A DNA stretch of 64,000 nucleotides from the NCBI GenBank assembly GCA_019242475.1, contig JAFAVK010000028.1:1-64000 (forward strand). Reading direction: 5' to 3'. This stretch comes from Acidobacteriota bacterium. GTDB lineage: Bacteria; Acidobacteriota; Blastocatellia; Pyrinomonadales; Pyrinomonadaceae. Of the stretch, positions 10,330 through 18,661 are shown one piece after another; the stretch's first letter is position 1; every line of letters begins with the position of its first letter. The position numbers were made by a program, and so were the translations under genes. The notes beneath the pieces were generated by a model. The model was not told the origin of the DNA, searched no databases, and saw only the letters and a list, made by a program, of their open reading frames with translations.

Positions 10330-10710
10330 ATGGACACGGCGACGAAGGAGGCGGCCAACATCGGCCCGCGCGAGCGGCGCAAGCGGCGCCTGCTCGGCAT
10401 CGTCTCGCTGACGGTGGCCGTCGGCGTCGCGTTCGTGCTCGTCTCGTTCGGCGCGCCGCGTTGGTCGCGGGTCGTCGTCTTCCTGCCTCTGTGGATGGCG
10501 GGGCTCGGGCTGTTGCAGGCGCGCGAGAAGACTTGCATCGCGCTCGCCGCGCGTGGCGTGTGCAACATGGACGAGGGGGAAGAGGACGTAGGCGACTCCG
10601 CGCTCGCGGCGAGGCTGCGCGATAAGGCAAAGGCCGTCCACCGGCGCGCGCTCCTCGTCGCCGTTGCGATCACGGTCGTCGTCCTGGTCTTCCCCGACTT
10701 CGGCCCGTAA
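10330..10710 (+). CDS. Small membrane protein, three predicted TM segments, unknown function
   Basis: 126 residues, starting 3 bp after the adaptor gene and so part of the efflux operon. The hydrophobic segments are LLGIVSLTVAVGVAFVLVSF, an adjacent VVVFLPLWMAGLGLLQA, and a C-terminal ALLVAVAITVVVLVFP. Between TM2 and TM3 is a hydrophilic stretch with two cysteines (EKTCIALAARGVCNMDEGEE). The N-terminus is strongly basic (RERRKRRL), favouring a cytoplasmic N-terminus. No family is recognised. Its place in the operon suggests an accessory role in export or the envelope. Confidence 0.65.
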   Translation: MDTATKEAANIGPRERRKRRLLGIVSLTVAVGVAFVLVSFGAPRWSRVVVFLPLWMAGLGLLQAREKTCIALAARGVCNMDEGEEDVGDSALAARLRDKAKAVHRRALLVAVAITVVVLVFPDFGP

Positions 10711-10724
10711 TGAGGTGACACTTT

Positions 10725-11183
10725 ATGAACTCCGGAACACGCCGCCCGCCCGCGACTCGTTCGGCATTAGTTTTGTTGCTCGTGGCGGCCGCCGCTTTTT
10801 ACGCGGGCAGACCTGGGGGGAGCACCGGCGAGGCGGCGGCGCCCGCGGCGCAGGACTTGATTCGTGTCGAGAGCCGCCTCACACAACTCGAACAGCGCCT
10901 CTACGTCATCGAGTCGAGCATCCGCGGCCTCGAACAGCAGGCGCGAGTCTCGGCCGGCGCCCCGCGAACGGCCGCGCGAGACCCGGAGGTCGGCCTCCTG
11001 CGCTCGGACGTGGACGCGCTGCGGCTGCGGCTCGCCGAGGTCGAATGCAATCTGGCGAAGGTTGACGAAAGGACTCTCTCGCCCGCGGCGAAGGAGGCCC
11101 GCCGCAAGGGCGACGACGGCGCCCCCGCCGACCCTTGCCGCCTGAACCCCGAAGCCCCCTTGCGCATGTCGGCTCGCCCCTGA
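10725..11183 (+). CDS. Single-pass anchored coiled-coil protein, unknown function
   Basis: 152 residues with an N-terminal signal anchor (SALVLLLVAAAAFYAGR) and then heptad-like helices (..RVESRLTQLEQRLYVIESSI.., ..VGLLRSDVDALRLRLAEVEC..), which predict a periplasmic coiled coil. The C-terminal 30 residues are hydrophilic with a lone Cys. It is the last gene of the run beginning at 2588. No family is recognised. A structural accessory to the efflux complex is possible but unsupported. Confidence 0.6.
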   Translation: MNSGTRRPPATRSALVLLLVAAAAFYAGRPGGSTGEAAAPAAQDLIRVESRLTQLEQRLYVIESSIRGLEQQARVSAGAPRTAARDPEVGLLRSDVDALRLRLAEVECNLAKVDERTLSPAAKEARRKGDDGAPADPCRLNPEAPLRMSARP

Positions 11184-11228
11184 GCACTTGGTTCGGAATT
11201 GAAAAGAAGATCGTCGGAGGTGCGTGTG

Positions 11229-12176
11229 ATGGAGAAGCGGCGGCTGGGTAACTCGGGGCTGGAGGTGGCCCCGCTCGCGTTCGGCGGCAACGTCTTCGGC
11301 TGGACGGTGGACGAGCCGACCTCGTTCCGCCTGCTCGACGCCTTCGTCGCGGAAGGCTTCGACCTCATCGACACGGCGGACGCCTACTCGCGCTGGGTGC
11401 CGGGCAACCAGGGCGGCGAGTCCGAGACGGTCATCGGCAGGTGGTTGAAGAAGAGCGGGAACCGCGGGAAGGTCGTCATCGCCACCAAGGTCGGGATGGA
11501 GATGGGGCCGGGGCGCAAGGGGCTCTCGGCCGGGCACATCGTCCGCTCGGCGGAAGAGTCGCTCCGCCGCCTTCAGACCGACTACATCGACCTCTACCAG
11601 TCACACCTGGACGATCCCGACACGCCGCAGGAGGAGACGCTCGAAGCCTACGGGCGGCTCGTCGAACAGGGTAAAGTCCGCGCCGTCGGCGCGTCCAACT
11701 TCAGCGCCGGGCGACTGGCCGAGGCGTTAAGGCTCAGCGGAGAGCGGGGGCTTCCCCGGTACGAAAGCCTGCAACCCTTATACAACCTCTGCGAACGCGC
11801 GGCCTTCGAGGAGAGTCTGGAGCCGCTCTGCGTCGAGCAGAACGTGGGCGTCATCAGCTACTACTCGCTGGCGAGCGGCTTCCTCACGGGCAAGTACCGC
11901 TCCGAGGAAGACCTCTCGAAGAGCCCGCGCGGGCGGGGCGTGAAGAAGTACCTCGACGAACGCGGCTTCCGCATCCTCGCGGCGCTCGACGAGGTGGCCG
12001 CCCGCCACGCCTCGACGCCCGCGCGCGTCGCGCTCGCGTGGCTCATCGCGCGGCCGAGCGTCACCGCGCCCATCGCCAGCGCGACCAGCCTCGAACAGTT
12101 GAACGACCTGGCCGAGTCGGTCAGGCTCAAACTGGACGACGCCTCCGTCGAGCTTCTCAACCGCGCCAGCGCCTGA
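11229..12176 (+). CDS. Aldo/keto reductase
   Basis: A 315-residue NADPH-dependent oxidoreductase of the AKR superfamily. It starts MEKRRLGNSGLEVAPLAFG, as is typical of the family. The catalytic Asp and Tyr lie in FDLIDTADAYSRW, the Lys in VVIATKVGM, and the catalytic-site His-containing strand in YIDLYQSHLDD. The cofactor-binding C-terminal region is ..IASATSLEQLNDLAESVRL... The ATG at 11229 was chosen because TCGGAGG lies about 10 bp upstream; an in-frame ATG ten codons earlier has no better signal and adds a non-homologous extension. It converges with the SDR gene across a 17-bp gap. Physiological substrate is unknown. Confidence 0.9.
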   Translation: MEKRRLGNSGLEVAPLAFGGNVFGWTVDEPTSFRLLDAFVAEGFDLIDTADAYSRWVPGNQGGESETVIGRWLKKSGNRGKVVIATKVGMEMGPGRKGLSAGHIVRSAEESLRRLQTDYIDLYQSHLDDPDTPQEETLEAYGRLVEQGKVRAVGASNFSAGRLAEALRLSGERGLPRYESLQPLYNLCERAAFEESLEPLCVEQNVGVISYYSLASGFLTGKYRSEEDLSKSPRGRGVKKYLDERGFRILAALDEVAARHASTPARVALAWLIARPSVTAPIASATSLEQLNDLAESVRLKLDDASVELLNRASA

Positions 12177-12193
12177 GCCGCCCGCGGACTTAT

Positions 12194-13033
12194 CTAACTC
12201 GGGTTCCGCCCCAGCAGGATGTCGTTCAGACGCTTCCGCACGTGCTGCTTCAAGTCCTCGTGCGTCAGGATGTAGAAACGCTCGTCCCTGATCGCCTCGA
12301 AGACCATCTCGGCCACCTGCGCCGGCGGCATCCCCTCTTCGACGAGCTGGCGCAGCATCGTCGCGGCCTGCGCGACCGCCGGGTGAGCCGGCCCGATTGT
12401 CACCACCTCGTTCTGCATCTCGGCGGGGCGGTTGCGCTCGGAGTCCAAAATCCGCGTGTTCACGCCGCCCGGGCAGAGAACGGAGACCCCGATCTTCGCC
12501 TTCAATATCACCAGCTCACACTGAAGCGTTTCGGACAGCGAGACGACGCCGTGCTTGGTGACTTTGTAGACGCCGAGCGCCGGGCCTGAAACCAACCCGG
12601 CCATCGAGGCGGTGTTGACGATGTGGCACTCGTCCCCCTGCTTGAGCATCAAAGGCACGAACGTCCGCACGCCGTGAATCACGCCCCACAGGTTGACGCC
12701 CAAAGTCCACCGCCAATCCTCCAGCGTGCTCTCCCAGACGGTCGTGCCCGCGCCGACGCCCGCGTTGTTGAAGAGCAGGTGCGCCGCGCCGAAGGCTTCG
12801 AGCGTCCTCTGCGCCAAAGCTTCGACCTCTTCCGCCTTCGAAACGTCCGTCCGCACGGCCAGAGCCTCCGCGCCCGAGTCTTTCAGCTCGCGCTCGGCCC
12901 GCGACAGGGCCGCCTCGTCCACGTCGGCGAGGACGACCTTCATCCCCTCGCGCGCGCACGCTTCGGCCAGGCCCCTTCCGATGCCGCTCGCCGCGCCCGT
13001 GACGACGGCCACCCTGCCTTTGAACTCTTTCAT
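12194..13033 (-). CDS. Short-chain dehydrogenase/reductase (SDR)
   Basis: A 279-residue classical SDR. The cofactor motif TGAASGIG is at residues 10-17, followed by NNAGVGAG, the catalytic Ser in VNTASMAG, and the catalytic pair YKVTKHG (YxxxK). After the SDR core is a C-terminal extension of about 50 residues (..AEMVFEAIRDERFYILTHED..) typical of SDRs annotated as acting on hydrophobic substrates. The start at 13033 matches the family N-terminus (MKEFKGRVAVVTGAASG). It is 11 bp downstream of the ABC-2 permease gene on the same strand and may be the last gene of the exporter operon. Substrate unknown. Confidence 0.92.
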   Translation of the reverse strand: MKEFKGRVAVVTGAASGIGRGLAEACAREGMKVVLADVDEAALSRAERELKDSGAEALAVRTDVSKAEEVEALAQRTLEAFGAAHLLFNNAGVGAGTTVWESTLEDWRWTLGVNLWGVIHGVRTFVPLMLKQGDECHIVNTASMAGLVSGPALGVYKVTKHGVVSLSETLQCELVILKAKIGVSVLCPGGVNTRILDSERNRPAEMQNEVVTIGPAHPAVAQAATMLRQLVEEGMPPAQVAEMVFEAIRDERFYILTHEDLKQHVRKRLNDILLGRNPS

Positions 13034-13044
13034 GGCCCCACACT

Positions 13045-14196
13045 CTAACTTAACTGCTTCCGGAACCGCCACACGCTCGCGCCGACGATGACGAGCGTGA
13101 AGGCCGTGAGCGCGAGCAGGTTCGGGTAGAGCACTTCGAGCCCGACGCCTTTCAACAGCACGCCGCGCGCGATGGTCGAGAAGTGGCGCAGGGGGTTGAG
13201 GTAGGAGACCTGCTGGAGCCAGTAGGGCATCCCCTCAATCGGCGTCGTCGCGCCCGACAGCATCGAGACCGGCGGGTTGACGAAGAAGCTCATCAACTGC
13301 GCCTGCGTCTGCGAACGCGTGAAGGTCGCGATGAACGTCCCGATCCCGATGCCCGCCAGCACGCAGAGCATCCCCGCGAAGTAGAGCAGCACGAGGCTCC
13401 CGCGCACCGGCACCTCGAAGACCAGGCGGACGACGCCGACCGCGACCAGGATGTCGCCCGAGAGCAGCAGCATGATCGGCGCCACCTTCGCCGCGATGAT
13501 CTCGGTGCTGCCCGCGGGCGTCATCAACAACTGCTCGATGGTGCCGCTCTCCTTCTCGTTGACCATCGAGGCCGAGGCGACGAGCGAGCCGATCATGACC
13601 ATCAGAAGCCCTATCGTCCCCGTCACGATGAACCAGGAGGTGCGCAGCCCCGGGTTGTAGAGCACGGCCACGCGCGGCTCTACCAATCCGACGCTCTTCC
13701 CGCCCGGCGTGCGGGCCGCGACGCCCGGACGCCCGAGCCTTTCGTTGAGCGCCCCGACGACGCGCGCGGCGTAGCCGGCGGCGATGCCGGCGCGGTTCGA
13801 GTCAACGCCGTCGGCCAGTATCTGCACCTCGGCCGTTTGGCCCCGCGCGCGCAGCCGCGCGTAGTCCTGCGGCACGACGACGCCCGCGTCCAGATTGCCC
13901 GCGCTCAAAGACCGCCCGAGTTCTTCCGTTGACTCGAACGTCTCGGCGACCTGGAACGAGCCGCTCTCGACGAAGGCGGAGACCAGCTCGCGGCTCTCGG
14001 CCGTGCGGCTGTAGTCCACGACGCCGAGCATGACGTTCTTGACCTCGGAGTTCATCGCGAAGCCGAGCAGCACGAGGTTGACCGTCGGCGGCATGACGAG
14101 CATCACGACGAGCTTGCGGTTGCGCTTGATCTGCCGCAGCTCCTTCATGAAGAGCGGCCAGAAGCGGTTGTTCGTGAGCAGCCTCAAAAATCTCAT
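13045..14196 (-). CDS. ABC-2 type exporter permease (YbhR/YhhJ-like)
   Basis: 383 residues with the ABC-2 layout: one TM near the N-terminus (..LVVMLVMPPTVNLVLLGFA..), an extracytoplasmic domain of about 150 residues, then five C-terminal TM segments (..WFIVTGTIGLLMVMIGSLV.., ..IMLLLSGDILVAVGVVRLV.., ..LVLLYFAGMLCVLAGIGIG..). The short interfacial motif NEKESGTIEQLLMTP is characteristic of the family. The ATG lies one base after the stop of the sister permease (TGAGATG), so the two are translated together. They should form a heterodimer with the double ATPase. Confidence 0.92.
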   Translation of the reverse strand: MRFLRLLTNNRFWPLFMKELRQIKRNRKLVVMLVMPPTVNLVLLGFAMNSEVKNVMLGVVDYSRTAESRELVSAFVESGSFQVAETFESTEELGRSLSAGNLDAGVVVPQDYARLRARGQTAEVQILADGVDSNRAGIAAGYAARVVGALNERLGRPGVAARTPGGKSVGLVEPRVAVLYNPGLRTSWFIVTGTIGLLMVMIGSLVASASMVNEKESGTIEQLLMTPAGSTEIIAAKVAPIMLLLSGDILVAVGVVRLVFEVPVRGSLVLLYFAGMLCVLAGIGIGTFIATFTRSQTQAQLMSFFVNPPVSMLSGATTPIEGMPYWLQQVSYLNPLRHFSTIARGVLLKGVGLEVLYPNLLALTAFTLVIVGASVWRFRKQLS

Positions 14197-14197
14197 C

Positions 14198-15304
14198 TCA
14201 AGCCTCCACCTGCATGTGGCGCATCCGCGCCCACGCCGACACGAAGTAGGCCGCGCTGAGGGCCGCGAGCGCGACGGGCACGTACCACACGGCCGCCCAG
14301 CCGCCGCCGCGCACGAAGGCGTCGCGCGCCACCTCGATGTAGTAGCGCGCCGGAATCAGGTACGACACCCAGCGCACGTAGACCGGGATGTTCTGGACGG
14401 GGAAGATGAAACCCGATAGCAAATATGAAAGAAGGAAGCACGTATTCTGGATCGCCTGGATGGCCGCCGCGCGGTCGGGGATGCGCGCGCCGACCATCGC
14501 GCCGAAGGCGACGCTGCAAAAGAGGAACAGGAACGAGCTGACGAGGAACGGCGTCGGGTCGCCCTTGAACCACAGTCCGAAGTTCACCATCGCGAGCGCG
14601 AGCGTCAGCGCCCACTCGGCGGCGGCGATGATGATGAACGCGAGTATCTTCCCCAGAAGGTATTCGTGCGCCGAGATGCTCGAAACGTAGACTTGCAAAA
14701 TCGTCTTCTGCTCGCCCTCGCGCGAGACGGCCAGCGCGGCGAGGAGCGGCGGGAAGAGCGCGAGCCCCACGGCGAAGATGCCGGGGCCGACGAACTGGTC
14801 TTCGTCGTTGCCGGGGTTGAACCAGAAGCGCTCGCGCGCGACGACCGAGGGGCGCGCGCCTTCCGGCCCGAGCAGCCGGTTGAAAGCCTGCGTGATGGTG
14901 TTCGCGTGGTTGCGCATGTTGGTGGCCGTGTTGGCGTCGGCGCCGTCGAGGAGCCACTGCACCTCCGCGCGCGTGCCGCGCCGCAGGTCGCGCTCGAAGC
15001 CCTCGGGGATGACGACGGCCGCGTGCGCGTCGCTGCGGTCGAGCGCGCGCTCGGGCTGTTCGTCCGCGGCCAAAGGCACGACCTTGAAGGTAATCGACTC
15101 GCGCAGCACCTCCGCGTACCTGCGCGAGAGCGGCGTCTGATCCATGTCCTGGACGACGACCCGCAGGTCTTTGACCGACAGGGAGACGGCCGCCCCGATG
15201 AGCAGCATCTGCACCAGCGGCAGCACCAGCGCCAGCACCAAAGTCAGGCGGTCGCGGAACGTCTGCGTCAACTCCTTGCGCGTCTGTGCAATTATCCTTT
15301 TCAC
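14198..15304 (-). CDS. ABC-2 type exporter permease (YbhS-like)
   Basis: 368 residues from a GTG start at 15304 that overlaps the ATPase stop by 4 bp (GTGA). TM1 is ..LVLALVLPLVQMLLIGAAV.., followed by an extracytoplasmic domain containing ..LLDGADANTATNMRNHANT.., and then five TM segments with the family motif SREGEQKTILQVYVSS. It pairs with the neighbouring permease. An open frame extends upstream of the GTG, but that part overlaps the well-supported ATPase, so the GTG is preferred. Confidence 0.92.
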   Translation of the reverse strand: MKRIIAQTRKELTQTFRDRLTLVLALVLPLVQMLLIGAAVSLSVKDLRVVVQDMDQTPLSRRYAEVLRESITFKVVPLAADEQPERALDRSDAHAAVVIPEGFERDLRRGTRAEVQWLLDGADANTATNMRNHANTITQAFNRLLGPEGARPSVVARERFWFNPGNDEDQFVGPGIFAVGLALFPPLLAALAVSREGEQKTILQVYVSSISAHEYLLGKILAFIIIAAAEWALTLALAMVNFGLWFKGDPTPFLVSSFLFLFCSVAFGAMVGARIPDRAAAIQAIQNTCFLLSYLLSGFIFPVQNIPVYVRWVSYLIPARYYIEVARDAFVRGGGWAAVWYVPVALAALSAAYFVSAWARMRHMQVEA

Positions 15305-17277
15305 TTCGCGCCCCCCTTCTTCGCCTTCTCGACGACGGCGATGAAAACGTCTTCCAGCGAGTAAGACTCTTCGTGCGCCTTGAGCACACCGATGCCGGCG
15401 GCGGCGAGCCTCTCGGTGATGCGGCGGACGCCCGCGTCGGCCGCCTCGTCCACGATGACGTGGAGGCGGTCGCCGAAGAGCGAGACGCGCCAGCGCTCCA
15501 GAGTCTCTTTGAGCAGGTCGGCCGCGGCCTGCGGGCGGTCGGTGACCAGCTCCAACAGGTGCCCGCCCTGCTCGGCCTTGATGCCGGTCGGCGTGCCTTG
15601 CGCGACCAGCTCGCCCGCGACCATGAAGCCGAGGCGGTTGCACTGCTCGGCCTCTTCGAGGTAGTGCGTCGTCACCAGCACGGCCACGCCGCGGTCGGCA
15701 AATGAATTAATCATCTTCCAGAAGGCGCGGCGCGCGAGCGGGTCAACGCCCGAGGTCGGCTCGTCTAAGAAAAGCACGGACGGCTCGTGCATCACGGCCG
15801 CGCCGAAGGCGACGCGCTGCTTCCAGCCGCCGGGCAAACTCGCCGTCAGCATGTGCCCGCGGCCTTCGAGGCCGGAGACGGCCAGCACCCAGCGCTTCTT
15901 CTCCTCGCGCTCTTCGCGCGGGACGCCGTAGACGCCCGCGAAGAAGTCGAGGTTCTCTTCAATCGTCAGATCGTCGTAGAGCGAGAACTTCTGCGACATG
16001 TAGCCGAGCCTCTGGCGCACGAAGCTCGAACGAAGGCTCCCGCGCTCGCCGGCCAGTTCCATCTCGCCGCTCGTCGGCGCGAGCAGGCCGCACAGAATCT
16101 TGATGGTCGTCGTCTTCCCCGCCCCGTTCGCGCCGAGCAGGCCGTAAATCTCGCCGTACTTGACCTCGATGTTCACGTCCCTGACGGCGTGGAATCCGCC
16201 GAAGCGTTTGTGCAAAGAGCGCGCGCCGATGGCGACGGTGCCCTCGGGCCGTTGGCGGAACTGGCGGCGGCGCGGGAAGGCGGGCGTCGCCGTCGTGCCG
16301 CCGTTCGCGCGCAGGATGCTGACGAACGCGTTCTCCAAAGTCGGCGACGTGTGGCGCACGCCGCGCGTCTCAAGCCCCGCCGCGCCGAGCGCCGCGCGCG
16401 TCAGCTCCTCGCCGCGCGCGGGGTCTTTGACCATCAGGTCGAGGCGGTCGCCGAAGCGCTGCACGTCGTCGATGCCTTCGGTCGAAGCGAGCACGTCTTC
16501 CGCCCTACCGAGTTCCGAGGCGTGCACCTCAAGACGTTCGAGGCCGAGGCCGTGCCGAATCTCGGCGGGCGTGCCCGTCTGGTGAATCTGCCCGTCGAAC
16601 ATGAGCGCGACGCGCGTGCAACGCTCGGCCTCGTCTAAATAAGGAGTGGCGACGACGATGGTCATGCCCTGCCCCGACAGATGAACCAGCGTGTCCCAGA
16701 ACTCGCGGCGCGAGACCGGATCGACGCCGGTCGTCGGCTCGTCCAAGAGCAGAATCTTCGGCTCGGCGATGAGCGCGCAGGCGAGCGCGAGCTTCTGCTT
16801 CATGCCGCCCGAGAGACTTCCGGCCAGCCGGTCGGTGAACCGCGCCATGTCGAACATGCGCAGGTAGCGCATCCCGCGCTCCTCGATGTCGGCGCGTCGG
16901 AGCCGGCGCAGCTCGCCGATGTAGTGCAGGTTCTCAAGGACGGTCATGTCCTGATACAGGCTGAACGTCTGCGTCAGGTAGCCGACGAACGGCCGCGCGT
17001 CGCGCGCGCCCACGCCGTACATCTCGGCCCGGCCGGAGGTCTGCGACATCACGCCGCCGAGTATCTGGAAGACGGAGGTCTTCCCCGCGCCGTCCGGCCC
17101 GATGAGGCCGAAGATTTCGCCCGCCTTGATTTCAAGGCCGACGCCCTTCACCGCTTCGAGCGCGCCGTAAGACTTGCGCAGCTCCCGCACGTCGATGGCG
17201 ACCTGCGGCTCCTCGAACGCCAGCGTCTCAAGGTCGAAAGCTTCGACTTCGTTCAACTCTTCCAAAGCGCCTGTCAT
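15301..17277 (-). CDS. Double ATP-binding subunit of ABC-2 exporter (YbhF-like)
   Basis: 658 residues with two complete ABC cassettes in one chain. NBD1 has Walker A GPDGAGKTS, signature LSGGMKQ and Walker B LLLDEPTTGVDP. NBD2 has Walker A GANGAGKTTT, signature LPGGWKQ and Walker B LFLDEPTSGVDP. Each is followed by a short regulatory C-terminal domain. The NBD1 Walker A has Asp in place of the common Asn, and the NBD2 signature has Pro for Ser, so the two sites are not equivalent. AAGGAGTGAGGTG precedes the ATG at 17277. This fused arrangement is known from E. coli YbhF, whose operon also encodes a HlyD adaptor and two permeases, as here. Confidence 0.93.
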   Translation of the reverse strand: MTGALEELNEVEAFDLETLAFEEPQVAIDVRELRKSYGALEAVKGVGLEIKAGEIFGLIGPDGAGKTSVFQILGGVMSQTSGRAEMYGVGARDARPFVGYLTQTFSLYQDMTVLENLHYIGELRRLRRADIEERGMRYLRMFDMARFTDRLAGSLSGGMKQKLALACALIAEPKILLLDEPTTGVDPVSRREFWDTLVHLSGQGMTIVVATPYLDEAERCTRVALMFDGQIHQTGTPAEIRHGLGLERLEVHASELGRAEDVLASTEGIDDVQRFGDRLDLMVKDPARGEELTRAALGAAGLETRGVRHTSPTLENAFVSILRANGGTTATPAFPRRRQFRQRPEGTVAIGARSLHKRFGGFHAVRDVNIEVKYGEIYGLLGANGAGKTTTIKILCGLLAPTSGEMELAGERGSLRSSFVRQRLGYMSQKFSLYDDLTIEENLDFFAGVYGVPREEREEKKRWVLAVSGLEGRGHMLTASLPGGWKQRVAFGAAVMHEPSVLFLDEPTSGVDPLARRAFWKMINSFADRGVAVLVTTHYLEEAEQCNRLGFMVAGELVAQGTPTGIKAEQGGHLLELVTDRPQAAADLLKETLERWRVSLFGDRLHVIVDEAADAGVRRITERLAAAGIGVLKAHEESYSLEDVFIAVVEKAKKGGAK

Positions 17278-17292
17278 CACCTCACTCCTTCC

Positions 17293-17433
17293 CCGGGAGC
17301 GCGGGCATCCCTGCCCGCCAAAGCGTGCCGCAAGCACGCTTCTTACCTTCCTTTACCTTTCGACGTTGAGACTCAAGGTCTCACGGCTTTCGCGCTCACG
17401 CGCTCATGGCGGGCAGGTTGCCCGCGCTCCCGG
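17293..17433. repeat. 141-bp element with near-perfect terminal inverted repeats and inner hairpins
   Basis: The left arm 17293-17319 and right arm 17408-17433 are inverted repeats of 26-27 nt that differ only around the centre (GGGAT versus GGTT). Inside are two further hairpins: AAGCGTGC-CGCAA-GCACGCTT at 17321-17341 and TGAGAC/GTCTCA at 17367-17383. The element sits between the HlyD and ATPase genes and carries no ORF. It looks like a small REP/MITE-type interspersed element or a strong intra-operon RNA structure. Confidence 0.7.
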
Positions 17434-17435
17434 CT

Positions 17436-18659
17436 TTACTCGACGTAGACCTTGCCGTCGGCGGGCATCCCCGGCTTGGCGTAGCCGACGGCGCCGCGGA
17501 GCGCGAGCTTGACGCCGACCACCTGCTTCACGCGGTCGTCGCGGAAGTAGGTGTTCTCGGGCGTGAAGGACGCCTCGGGGTCGATGCGCGAGACGACCGC
17601 TTCAATCGCCTGCCCCGGCGCCGAGTCGAGGAAGACCTCGGCGCGCTGGCCGGCGCGCACGCGGCCGATCTCGCCCTCGGGGACGAAGCCGCGCAGGTAG
17701 ACGGTCGAGAGGTTGACGAGCGTCAGGACGGGCGTGCCCGGCGCGACCACCTCGCCCGGCTCGGCCGAGCGCGTGGCGACGGTGCCGTCCATCGGCGCGA
17801 CGATCTGCAAGTCCTGCCGGTTCGCCTGCGCCTCGCTCAACTGCGCCTGCGCGCGCTCGCGCTCGGCCTCGGCGGCGGCGATGTCTGTCTGCGCCTGCGC
17901 GATCTGCTGGCGGACGCGCGCGCCCTCGGTGCTGCGGATGGCCGGGTTGGCGAGCGTCGCCCTGGCCGAAGTCAAGGCCGCGCGCGCCACCTCCACCTGC
18001 TTCTGCGAGGCGCGGACGGACGCGCCTAGCGCCTCCGCCTCCGAGCGGGCGTGGCTGCCCTTCTGCTCGGGGATGTCGCCGCTCGCGGCGAGCGCCGTGT
18101 AGCGCTCCTCGTCGGCGTGCGCCTTCTTGTACTGTGACTCGGCCTGCGCGAGCTGCGCCTCGGCCGCCGCGACCTGCGCCTCGGCCTGCCTGACCTTGCC
18201 CTCGGCGTCGAGCTGCGCCTGGTCAGTCCCGAGCCTGCTCTGTTCCAGCTCGGCTTCGAGGACGGAAATCTGCTGCCGGCTCCAACGCACGCGCGCCTCG
18301 GTCTGACGGACGGCGCTGCTTGCCTGCTCCTCCTTCGCGCGCAACTGCTCGTCGTCGAGGACGGCGATGACCTGGCCGGCCTTCACCTCGTCGCCCTCGC
18401 GCACGGTGATCTCGCGGATGCGGCCCGAGGTCTTGGACGCGACCACCGCGTCGTCGCCCTCGATGCGCCCGGAGACCTGGATGACGCCCGCCGGGACGGC
18501 CGGGCCGCTGAAGAAGTAGCGCCAGCCCATGAAGCCCGCCGCCGCGAGGACGACGATGATGGCCGCGGCGCGGGCGGCGCGAACCGCCTTCTTCAACTTC
18601 GCGCGGTCTTGCGTGCCCGCGCCTTTCGTGTCTGCTCCGTTGATGGTTGCCGTAGACAT
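17436..18659 (-). CDS. HlyD-family periplasmic adaptor of the ABC exporter (YbhG-like)
   Basis: 407 residues. A single N-terminal TM (..AAAIIVVLAAAGFMGWRYFF) anchors it. The first lipoyl half is ..SKTSGRIREITVREGDEVKA.., then a very long coiled-coil hairpin of about 200 residues rich in A/Q/E, the second lipoyl half ..QIVAPMDGTVATRSAEPGEV.., and a beta-barrel ending ..YAKPGMPADGKVYVE. The ATG at 18659 has AAGGAG directly upstream within the end of the TolC gene; a GTG two codons earlier is possible. It connects the ABC-2 inner-membrane complex to the TolC encoded just upstream. Confidence 0.93.
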   Translation of the reverse strand: MSTATINGADTKGAGTQDRAKLKKAVRAARAAAIIVVLAAAGFMGWRYFFSGPAVPAGVIQVSGRIEGDDAVVASKTSGRIREITVREGDEVKAGQVIAVLDDEQLRAKEEQASSAVRQTEARVRWSRQQISVLEAELEQSRLGTDQAQLDAEGKVRQAEAQVAAAEAQLAQAESQYKKAHADEERYTALAASGDIPEQKGSHARSEAEALGASVRASQKQVEVARAALTSARATLANPAIRSTEGARVRQQIAQAQTDIAAAEAERERAQAQLSEAQANRQDLQIVAPMDGTVATRSAEPGEVVAPGTPVLTLVNLSTVYLRGFVPEGEIGRVRAGQRAEVFLDSAPGQAIEAVVSRIDPEASFTPENTYFRDDRVKQVVGVKLALRGAVGYAKPGMPADGKVYVE

Positions 18660-18661
18660 AT

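Noticed and set aside
14198-15643. 481-codon version of the YbhS-like permease
   Set aside because: The extra N-terminus overlaps the ATPase gene out of frame; the GTG at 15304 gives the family-length protein.
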